Assembly (NCBI GenBank): GCA_040756745.1
Contig: JBFLYO010000052.1
Coordinates: 1 to 12,746, forward strand
Direction: 5' to 3'
DNA: 12,746 nucleotides
Origin: JBFLYO01 sp040756745
Lineage (GTDB): Bacteria > Bacteroidota > Ignavibacteria > UBA10030 > UBA6906
Numbering within the stretch: the stretch's first letter is position 1; each line of letters begins with the position of its first letter. Below the pieces are notes generated by a model, which was given only the letters and a program-made list of their open reading frames with translations, searched no databases and was not told the origin of the DNA. Both the position numbers and the translations under genes were made by a program. This document shows, piece after piece, positions 1 through 5,382 of this stretch.

Positions 1-330
1 AGAATATCCCCCCCATAGCTGCACGTCTCTGAACGTGTGAAAATAGAAATACGACGTATACGCGTGGCCGATCTTGTCGATCCCGAGCGAGTAGTCGTGC
101 AGAAATCCTTCCTGCACAAAATGAAACGGCTCCCGCGCCCCCTGCCACCAGTCGAAATACGAGCTGACAAGCGACCCTGCCAAAACTCCCCCCACCGCGA
201 CCGTCGCCGCCCCCTTCTTCAGCGTCCATCCATCAGTCTGCCGAAAACCCTCAAACACACGGGCACTATCTTGAGTTCGCACCAGGAGAGGTATGCAGAG
301 AGCGACAAGAAGAACGGCCCTGCGAAACAT
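1..330 (-). CDS. DUF2279-like envelope protein, N-terminal part only
   Basis: The reading frame is open from an ATG at 330 to the left edge, so 110 residues are visible and the C-terminus is missing. The N-terminus (MFRRAVLLVALCIPLLV) looks like a signal peptide without a lipobox cysteine. A second hydrophobic, glycine-rich stretch follows at about residues 40-57. Residues ~60-95 contain YFDWWQGAREPFHF and then GIDKIGHAYTSY. A WW...PFHF block followed by DKxGHxxxSY is typical of the DUF2279 (YfiM-related) family of predicted periplasmic or outer-membrane proteins of unknown function. The start lies 5 nt after the stop of the DUF1207-like gene, with only a poor, badly spaced AGG as ribosome site, so translation is probably coupled. 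It is the last visible gene of the nth-GT9-GT9 operon. Family assignment is from motif memory, not a search. Confidence 0.72.
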   Translation of the reverse strand, partial: MFRRAVLLVALCIPLLVRTQDSARVFEGFRQTDGWTLKKGAATVAVGGVLAGSLVSSYFDWWQGAREPFHFVQEGFLHDYSLGIDKIGHAYTSYFYFHTFRDVQLWGGYS

Positions 331-335
331 CCTGG

Positions 336-1142
336 TCAGAAGTCGATGAAGAGGGAAATGAGGCTGGCGGCAACCGACTGATTGTAGAGCTGACCGCGCT
401 CCTCGAACCCGGTGCGGAATGTGTATGCGAGCCTTAAGGCATATTCAGCCCTCGGGACAAACCTGAACCCAACCTGGTAGCTCTGCGTCGACCCCCAATT
501 GACCTCCTCTTTTAGCTTGAGGTCGATCGCGCCATAAATCCACAACCACGAAGCCAGAGATGTATTCCCAAATCCACCCCCCGCCTGCAGCACCCACCGC
601 CGATCCGGCAATGGCTCGGTGTGGTAATTGTACAATGCAGCGGCATATACCTCCCCCGCAATTATCCCGACTGCCCGGGCAACGCCCACCTGAATATAAT
701 CCTTCACCGCATTGATCGACCGACGCTGGAGAATCTCGATTCCATCATCCGCATAATGATTGCTGATATGCCCGTAGCCAATTCGTAGGACGATCTCTTT
801 CAGCTTGACGTCCACAGGAAAATCGACCCTGTAATCGACCGTGAACACGGTGATGTGTCCGGAGGTCTTGATTATCCGATTAAACACTGAGGCCCCAATG
901 CCGAATTGAACCGTCAGATCCCCGTCGGCGACATTGACGATCGGGACCTGTCCACCGATCGCGCCAATCCACTCGCGGTTGTCTGTGACTTTGCTCAGTG
1001 AAAGTTGATGCGCAAGCGCATCGGCGCGGAATCGGGGAAAGATCTTGTCGCCAGGAAAGAATTCTACCGAGGGCTGAGCCAGGCCCTCCACGCCAAACAA
1101 CAACGGGAGCAAACACCGGCGAAGGAGCTCAGTGCTCTGCAT
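336..1142 (-). CDS. Probable outer-membrane beta-barrel protein, DUF1207-like
   Basis: A 268-residue protein of unknown function. Residues 1-22 (MQSTELLRRCLLPLLFGVEG...) can act as a signal peptide. After it comes FFPGDKIFPRFRAD, then many short alternating amphipathic stretches such as GDLTVQFGIGASVF, HITVFTVDYRVDFP and YQVGFRFVPRAEY. It ends in phenylalanine (LISLFIDF), a common beta-barrel C-terminus. The FP...ADP-like start, the TVDY..FP segment and GHISNHYADD in mid-protein resemble the DUF1207 family, whose members are predicted outer-membrane proteins. The ATG at 1142 lies 14 nt inside the 3' end of the upstream glycosyltransferase and has no clear Shine-Dalgarno, so coupled translation is likely. 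The next gene follows after 5 nt. The barrel is fairly secure from the pattern; the family name is less so. Confidence 0.62.
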   Translation of the reverse strand: MQSTELLRRCLLPLLFGVEGLAQPSVEFFPGDKIFPRFRADALAHQLSLSKVTDNREWIGAIGGQVPIVNVADGDLTVQFGIGASVFNRIIKTSGHITVFTVDYRVDFPVDVKLKEIVLRIGYGHISNHYADDGIEILQRRSINAVKDYIQVGVARAVGIIAGEVYAAALYNYHTEPLPDRRWVLQAGGGFGNTSLASWLWIYGAIDLKLKEEVNWGSTQSYQVGFRFVPRAEYALRLAYTFRTGFEERGQLYNQSVAASLISLFIDF

Positions 1143-2313
1143 GGACGGGGCGTCGGGAAGCGAGCGACTCCACTTCGCGCACGATCCGGTCGAGATCGAT
1201 CATCCGGATGCATTCGAGGTTGTAAGGGCAGACCCGCAACCAGCATGGCGAGCACTCGAGTCCTTCCGGAACCAACTTCAAGCCACGGTCGAAAAGATCG
1301 ATCTCGGTCCAGCAGCTCACACCGAACCATACAATGACATATTTCTTCAGCCCTATCGCCACGTGCATCCCAAATGAGTCGCCCGAAATGATGACGTCGC
1401 AAATGTTCTCGTAACAGACTCCCCTGCGCGCTCCTTCGGTGGTTGGAGTGCTGTGCACCATATCCCCCACCTGCCGCACAATCTCCGCGTTCCGCACTGT
1501 GTCTTCGGGGCCACCGACGAGCACAAGCCGCACTCCAGGGAGCGCATACATCCGGCTGATCAACGCGACGTGCTGGTCGATCGTCATCTTCTTGTTGGGG
1601 TAAAGCTCGGAACATCCGGTATTGAATCCGACGACCAGTTCTCCGCCATCCAGGCCGTGACGCGACCTGTACATTTTGCAGAATTCCTGCTCTTCTTCCG
1701 ACAGCTTGAGGATGTACTCCTCCCGCCGGTAGTCGAGTCCTAACTCTTCGCAGAGGAGCTGCGGGACGGTCTTCTGGTTGACGCGGAACTTCAGGTGATC
1801 GTCAAGACCAAGAATGTAGTTCTCTCGTGCCTCCTTGTTGAGCGGCACGATCTGTCCACGCCCGTTGATGCCAAAGCCCAACTTTTTCTTGGCTTTCACG
1901 GACATCGCAAACGCGCCTGAGCGTTGGGACTTGTCGACATTCATGACCACGTCGAATGCCATTTGCCCGAGTATCAGCCAGCTTTCCGGATTCCACACCA
2001 TGATCCTGTCGACGAGAGGATTGTGCTGCAACAAGGGGGCGGTGTTCTTTTCGGTGATCCAGGTGATCGTGCTGGTCGGGTATTTCCGCTTAATGGCCTC
2101 GAGGATGCTTGTCGTCACCAGGATATTCCCCATCGCGTCGAGATTGATAAGGAGGATCCGCGTTCCGATGGGGTTGTAGTCAACGCATTTCTCGTAGCAA
2201 CGGGTCCCGGGGAAACAGGGCTTGTAGCCGGAGAAATGTTTGCAGTCAGGCATCTGCATCTGCGGCGACGGCTTCCTTGCGGGGGTCCGGCTCCTACGCG
2301 TTGATCGCTTCAT
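1129..2313 (-). CDS. Glycosyltransferase family 9 (heptosyltransferase-like), Cys-rich N-terminal extension
   Basis: A 394-residue GT-B fold protein of the ADP-heptose:LPS heptosyltransferase family, which adds sugars to the lipopolysaccharide core at the cytoplasmic face of the inner membrane. The core starts at RILLINLDAMGNILVTTS (residues 52-69). ITWITEKN..PLLQHNPLVDRI follows, and the C-terminal donor-site region has ISGDSFGMHVAIGL (309-321). Two features set it apart from its neighbour. A ~50-residue extension carries cysteines 24, 33, 39 and 43, and the usual GD of the N-terminal loop is GN (Asn63), the position of the proposed catalytic Asp in WaaC. A second cysteine set (354, 357, 362, 368; CX2CX4CX5C) is shared with the neighbour. 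The start overlaps the stop of the upstream GT9 gene by 4 nt (ATGA). The acceptor sugar cannot be told from sequence, and the enzyme may be altered or non-canonical. Confidence 0.88.
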   Translation of the reverse strand: MKRSTRRSRTPARKPSPQMQMPDCKHFSGYKPCFPGTRCYEKCVDYNPIGTRILLINLDAMGNILVTTSILEAIKRKYPTSTITWITEKNTAPLLQHNPLVDRIMVWNPESWLILGQMAFDVVMNVDKSQRSGAFAMSVKAKKKLGFGINGRGQIVPLNKEARENYILGLDDHLKFRVNQKTVPQLLCEELGLDYRREEYILKLSEEEQEFCKMYRSRHGLDGGELVVGFNTGCSELYPNKKMTIDQHVALISRMYALPGVRLVLVGGPEDTVRNAEIVRQVGDMVHSTPTTEGARRGVCYENICDVIISGDSFGMHVAIGLKKYVIVWFGVSCWTEIDLFDRGLKLVPEGLECSPCWLRVCPYNLECIRMIDLDRIVREVESLASRRPVHAEH

Positions 2314-3425
2314 CGATGCCTGTGCCTATTGCGGATTGTGGATTGCGGATTGCGGACTGGGTGCCCTCCCCCTACCCCCTTCCCCCTACCCCTTACTCCC
2401 TGCTTCAACCGAGCCATAAGCTCTTCCCCTGCCATAAACACCTCATCCACGCTGAGATTCAGCATGCACGGATGCCCGATCGGGCACTTCACCAGATTGC
2501 AGCCGAGACACGTGAGCGACTCGTTGCGCACGACTGCGTGAGGGACACCGTACGGTCCCTGAAGCTTGGGGTTGGTCGGTCCGAAAATTGCAAGGATCGG
2601 AGTGCCGACCGCGGCCGCGAGGTGCATCGGACCTGAATCGTTCGTGACAAGCAGGAACGATCTCCTCAGGAGAGCTCCCAGTTGGCCCAGCGTTGTCGAC
2701 GGAGCGATCAACGGCGTGCGGCGCATCATCCGCCCGATGCGTTCTACCGCCTCCTTTTCTCCCGGTCCCCACACCAGCACCACTGTAGCGCCCCATGCTT
2801 TGGTGATCAGGTCTCCCAAAGCGGCGAAGCGATCCGCGCCCCACTTCTTCGTGTACCAACCGCCGCCTGCATTGAGACAGACCAGCCGCTTCCAAGCGAG
2901 ACGGCCTCGCTTGAGAAACGCGTCAACGTACGTCTCATCGTTCGCAGAGGGGGTAAAATAGATAGTCCGGTCCTGAATTTCAATGCCGAGCGCTCTGAGC
3001 GCGTCAAGATTGAACTCTGTGTTGTGAACCCGATTGCCGCGCGGGGTGGCAACGACATTATATGCGTATGTTCTTCCCCTGAACCTGAATCCCCCCCTGA
3101 TGCTCGCACCGCTGAGACGTGTGGCCAGTGCCGTTCGAGGATTGCCGAAGAGGTCGATCACCAAATCATACCGCTCGCGTCTGATGGCCTTGATGAGGTC
3201 CAGGCCATGCATCGTCGCTCGGTCATAGATCTTCACACCATCGACGAAAGGGTTCCCCTGTAAGACCGGAGCGCTTGGCCGCTCGGTGAGGTAATGGATG
3301 ATTGCGCCGGGGAAGGTGAGACGAAGATTCTTGGTTACAATTGTTGAAAGAAGGACGTCTCCAATCGCGCGAAGTTTGATGACGAGAACCTTGCGGACAG
3401 ACCCGAGATCAGGAGGCGCACCCAT
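2310..3425 (-). CDS. Glycosyltransferase family 9 (heptosyltransferase)
   Basis: A 371-residue ADP-heptose:LPS heptosyltransferase-family enzyme. It has the N-terminal VLVIKLRAIGDVLLST (residues 13-28) with the expected Asp23. The donor-binding motif TNDSGPMHLAAAVGTP is at 261-276, followed by IFGPT. A CX2CX4CX5C set (306, 309, 314, 320) is common in part of this family. The fold seems to end near residue 341. The last ~30 residues (GKGVGGGHPVRNPQ...RHRHR) are encoded by a G-rich tract and a 7-bp repeat array (2326-2400), so they are probably an acquired tail and not part of the enzyme. The ATG at 3425 lies 2 nt after the nth stop, and the stop overlaps the next GT9 by 4 nt. Two adjacent GT9 enzymes suggest successive steps of LPS core assembly, or sugar transfer to another envelope glycan. 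Confidence 0.92.
   Translation of the reverse strand: MGAPPDLGSVRKVLVIKLRAIGDVLLSTIVTKNLRLTFPGAIIHYLTERPSAPVLQGNPFVDGVKIYDRATMHGLDLIKAIRRERYDLVIDLFGNPRTALATRLSGASIRGGFRFRGRTYAYNVVATPRGNRVHNTEFNLDALRALGIEIQDRTIYFTPSANDETYVDAFLKRGRLAWKRLVCLNAGGGWYTKKWGADRFAALGDLITKAWGATVVLVWGPGEKEAVERIGRMMRRTPLIAPSTTLGQLGALLRRSFLLVTNDSGPMHLAAAVGTPILAIFGPTNPKLQGPYGVPHAVVRNESLTCLGCNLVKCPIGHPCMLNLSVDEVFMAGEELMARLKQGVRGRGKGVGGGHPVRNPQSTIRNRHRHR
2326..2400. repeat. 7-bp repeat array next to G-run tract
   Basis: On the plus strand, 2326-2360 is a run of degenerate heptamers: CTATTGC, GGATTGT, GGATTGC twice, then GGACTGG. Read on the minus strand, the sense strand of the surrounding gene, the unit is RCAATCC. Directly next to it (2364-2400) are six C-runs of 3-5 bases separated by 1-5 bases, which is a strong G-quadruplex pattern on the minus strand and in the mRNA. 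The whole block lies inside the last codons of the second GT9 gene. A related heptamer array follows the methyltransferase gene at 5272-5313. Confidence 0.85.
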
Positions 3426-3427
3426 GG

Positions 3428-4174
3428 TCAGACGTTATCGAGGAGCATGAAATCATGGGTCGCACGTGACGGCATCCGCCGCAGGCGTGGCTCTTTCTTC
3501 TTCAACGGATACTCGCATTCTCCGTACAACGGGCAAATGTCGCATGCGGGATTGGCCGACCTGCACACTTTGCGACCGAACCTGATGAGGTTCGTGTGAA
3601 ATGAATACCCCTTCCCCTTCGGGACGAGGGGCCGCATGACATCAAATGTGGTCTCAGGCGTCCTGCTCCCCCGGGCAAGCCCCAGACGCGTGCAGAGTCG
3701 ATGGACATGTGTGTCCACCGGGAACACGTCCCTGCCAAGCGAAAAGAGCAGGACGCACGCCGCAGTCTTTACCCCAACGCCGTTGATCGAGGTCAATTCC
3801 TCCAGCACGCTCTCATGGGTCAGTGAGCGGAGACCGGCAAGCGAGTAGGAGCCAAAGCGCCGACTGATGGCCTTGAGAGTCGATTTGATCCGAACACTCT
3901 TCTGGTTTGCCATCCCGCCTATGCGTATCGCTTGCCGGATCTTCCCCACCGGGGCGTTGGCCACTCTTTCCCAGGTGGGAAAGGCACTCCTCAGATTTGT
4001 GTATGCGCGATGACTATTCTTGTCGTTCGTGTTCTGGGAGAGTACCGTCGCAATAAGCATATCCAGCGGTGGTGGCAAACGCGGAGGCTGCCGTGGCGTC
4101 CCGAGAGTCTTCTCGAGAATGCGAACAACCCTGCGCGTCTTCCCCCGCAAGCGGGTGATCGCTAATGAGTGCAT
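3428..4174 (-). CDS. nth: Endonuclease III, DNA glycosylase/AP lyase
   Basis: A 248-residue helix-hairpin-helix base-excision repair enzyme that removes oxidised pyrimidines and cuts the abasic site by beta-elimination. Residues 38-51 (DMLIATVLSQNTND) match the LSxQTxD region. The helix-hairpin-helix is ELTSINGVGVKTA with the catalytic lysine at K136, and the second catalytic residue is D154 in FPVDTHVHRL. The 4Fe-4S ligands follow the exact C-X6-C-X2-C-X5-C spacing (C204, C211, C214, C220). It is somewhat longer than E. coli Nth because of an N-terminal ~15 residues and a basic C-terminal tail after the cluster. The codon just before the ATG at 4174 is TGA in frame, so no longer start exists. 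There is no Shine-Dalgarno. The start lies inside the end of an aspartokinase fragment, whose termination could re-initiate ribosomes here. It is the first intact gene of the operon. Confidence 0.95.
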   Translation of the reverse strand: MHSLAITRLRGKTRRVVRILEKTLGTPRQPPRLPPPLDMLIATVLSQNTNDKNSHRAYTNLRSAFPTWERVANAPVGKIRQAIRIGGMANQKSVRIKSTLKAISRRFGSYSLAGLRSLTHESVLEELTSINGVGVKTAACVLLFSLGRDVFPVDTHVHRLCTRLGLARGSRTPETTFDVMRPLVPKGKGYSFHTNLIRFGRKVCRSANPACDICPLYGECEYPLKKKEPRLRRMPSRATHDFMLLDNV

Positions 4175-4278
4175 TCAGAATTGCCGCGTGCTGTGAAGGC
4201 GGGCCTGACGATGTCGATGACGTTGGACATCGCCGCGGCGTCCTGGTTGGACGTGCCGCCGAACTTGATGACAATCAT
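4162..4278 (-). pseudogene. Aspartokinase 5' remnant (38 codons)
   Basis: From the ATG at 4278 the minus strand reads MIVIKFGGTSNQDAAAMSNV, then IDIVRPAFTARGN, then SECTH and stop. The first ~34 residues match the N-terminus of aspartate kinases: KFGGTS is the nucleotide-binding signature, followed by D and the AMxxVxxIV helix. A true enzyme continues with a VVLSA-type strand and some 400 more residues. Here the similarity stops and the frame runs out 13 nt inside nth. The usual KFGGTSV valine is Asn11, which fits decay. There is no good ribosome site, but a sigma70-like promoter sits 40 nt upstream. It may be a pseudogene left by a deletion or duplication, or it may now serve as a leader peptide for nth. 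The kinase identity is fairly clear; the functional status is not. Confidence 0.68.
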
Positions 4279-4318
4279 GCAGGGCGAGGTTCCGCGTGAG
4301 GGGTCGAGGTTGGAGCGC

Positions 4319-4347
4319 AATATAGAGAAACACGCGTGAAGAAGCAA
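4319..4347 (-). promoter_or_regulatory. sigma70-like promoter for the nth-GT9 operon
   Basis: On the minus strand, TTGCTT (4347-4342), a 17-nt spacer and TATATT (4324-4319) give ideal sigma70 spacing. Transcription would start near 4312. The leader would carry the aspartokinase remnant and then nth. This was probably the promoter of the lost aspartokinase gene. Predicted by eye only. Confidence 0.5.
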
Positions 4348-4353
4348 AGCAAT

Positions 4354-4363
4354 GCGCCGGCGC
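4354..4363. promoter_or_regulatory. Palindrome between divergent promoters
   Basis: GCGCCGGCGC is a perfect 10-bp palindrome lying exactly between the two divergent -35 boxes (4342-4347 and 4368-4373). GCAA (4349-4352) and TTGC (4368-4371) flank it as a wider, imperfect inverted repeat. It is well placed for an operator serving both directions. A short GC palindrome can also arise by chance in GC-rich DNA. Confidence 0.35.
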
Positions 4364-4367
4364 GGGG

Positions 4368-4396
4368 TTGCATTTTGGGCCGCACCTCCCTATTCT
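4368..4396 (+). promoter_or_regulatory. sigma70-like promoter for the methyltransferase
   Basis: TTGCAT (4368-4373), a 17-nt spacer and TATTCT (4391-4396) give a sigma70-like promoter on the plus strand. The predicted transcript start is near 4403, about 27 nt before the ATG at 4430. This favours 4430 as the translation start over the upstream in-frame ATG at 4352. Confidence 0.45.
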
Positions 4397-4429
4397 TTCG
4401 GCTGTCCCTCCCATTCACCACACCAGAAT

Positions 4430-5272
4430 ATGGCATCGATCGCTCAGTCGGACCCAAGTGAATCGCAACCCGCGCCAAATCTCCCCGGAGTCGTCGCTCG
4501 GTTCATGACCATTGAGACCTCAGGAAACCTCGAAGCGCTCGGCCAGATCGGCGGATCGGGGGACATGGAGGCAGATATAGCCCTCTGTGAGCTGCAAACC
4601 ATCGAACCCGCGTTCCGTCGTCACCTGCCGCGGCAGGGGAGGATTCTTGAGGCGGGCTCAGGACGCGGCCGGTGGGTATTTTATCTCCGCCGGCTGGGGT
4701 ACGACGTCGTTGGCCTTGAACTGGCCAAACGGGAAATCGAGGCGGCGAAGTCATTCGATCCCGACGCGCCGATTCTTTACGGCAATGTCCTCAAGACCGA
4801 TTTTGTCACTTCTTCGTTCGACGCAGTGATCTCTCTCGGTGTGGTCGAGCATTTTCAGGAGGGCCCGCAAGGAGCGTTCGCTGAGGTGCGACGTATCCTG
4901 AAGCCCGGTGGGATCTTTCTGGTCACCGTCCCCACGCAGAATCTGGTGCGTGTTCTCTTCGTGAACAGGGTCAAATCGCTCCAGCTTCGCGTTCGTCGCG
5001 CGCGACGAGTGCCGCTGACATTTGAAGAGTACCGCTACTCGCGGCGGCAGTTTCGTCGGCAGCTGGACCAGGCCGGGTTTGAGGTTCTGGAGATGGTACC
5101 GGACGATTTCCGGCCGCCGAAGAACATGGGATTGTACACAGATTCGCGGCTGTTTCAGCGGTGGGGACGGCAGTGGGAGTTGAACGGGTTTGGGAAGGTT
5201 GTGAACGGCGTGCTGTCGTTCTTCTCGCCCTGGCTCCACTGCTCGGGGACGCTGTGGGTGTGCAGGAGATAA
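4430..5272 (+). CDS. Class I SAM-dependent methyltransferase
   Basis: The only plus-strand gene encodes 280 residues with the Rossmann-type methyltransferase fold. Counting from the ATG at 4430, motif I is ILEAGSGRGRWVFYL (72-86), which binds S-adenosylmethionine. The acidic strand-2 end is DVVGLELAKREIE (92-104), where E97 would hold the ribose hydroxyls. Motif IV is FDAVISLGVVEHF (130-142), and LKPGGIFLVTVP (157-168) is the strand before the substrate region. The C-terminal ~110 residues are basic, then aromatic, and should form the substrate cap. The substrate cannot be inferred; similar proteins act on small molecules, lipids or glycans. An in-frame ATG at 4352 exists, but its extension overlaps the predicted promoter and is not methyltransferase-like. 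No Shine-Dalgarno is visible. The gene is divergent from nth and convergent with pnp. A heptamer array begins at its stop codon. Confidence 0.87.
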   Translation: MASIAQSDPSESQPAPNLPGVVARFMTIETSGNLEALGQIGGSGDMEADIALCELQTIEPAFRRHLPRQGRILEAGSGRGRWVFYLRRLGYDVVGLELAKREIEAAKSFDPDAPILYGNVLKTDFVTSSFDAVISLGVVEHFQEGPQGAFAEVRRILKPGGIFLVTVPTQNLVRVLFVNRVKSLQLRVRRARRVPLTFEEYRYSRRQFRRQLDQAGFEVLEMVPDDFRPPKNMGLYTDSRLFQRWGRQWELNGFGKVVNGVLSFFSPWLHCSGTLWVCRR

Positions 5273-5313
5273 CAATCCACAAGTGACAATCCACAATCCA
5301 CAAGTGACAACCC
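5272..5313. repeat. Six-unit 7-bp tandem array
   Basis: Beginning at the last base of the methyltransferase stop codon are six contiguous heptamers. With A = ACAATCC and B = ACAAGTG, the order is A-B-A-A-B-A', where the final unit A' is ACAACCC. The array has no coding role and lies between the gene end and the pnp terminator. The A unit, read in the sense direction of the preceding gene, is the same as the unit of the array at the end of the second GT9 gene (2326-2360). Confidence 0.9.
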
Positions 5314-5320
5314 CCCTGTA

Positions 5321-5353
5321 ACACAAAACCCGCCCCTCTCATTGAAGGCGGGT
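5321..5353 (-). terminator. Intrinsic terminator after pnp
   Basis: On the minus strand a perfect 7-bp stem, ACCCGCC (5353-5347) with GGCGGGT (5334-5328), closes a 12-nt loop and is followed at once by TTTTGTGT. It lies about 30 nt beyond the pnp stop and would end the nusA-pnp transcript. On the plus strand the hairpin has no T-run, so it is at best a weak terminator for the methyltransferase. Confidence 0.8.
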
Positions 5354-5382
5354 CTGCGCTTGGGTGCGACGGGGGGAGAAGC

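Noticed and set aside
37..381. Plus-strand open frame of 114 codons at the left edge
   Set aside because: It lies opposite the DUF2279-like frame, which has a signal peptide and recognisable motifs. The plus-strand product is low-complexity, Arg/Pro/Lys-rich and matches nothing I know.
4352..4429. Upstream in-frame start for the methyltransferase (ATG at 4352)
   Set aside because: It would place the predicted plus-strand promoter inside the coding sequence and adds 26 residues without methyltransferase character. The ATG at 4430 fits better.
5272..5313. Possible CRISPR-like repeat
   Set aside because: Units are 7 bp and contiguous, with no spacers and no cas genes nearby, so it is a simple tandem array.
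5328..5353. Bidirectional terminator for both pnp and the methyltransferase
   Set aside because: The stem is followed by T's only on the minus strand. On the plus strand it is followed by CTGCGCTTGG, so I assign it to pnp only.
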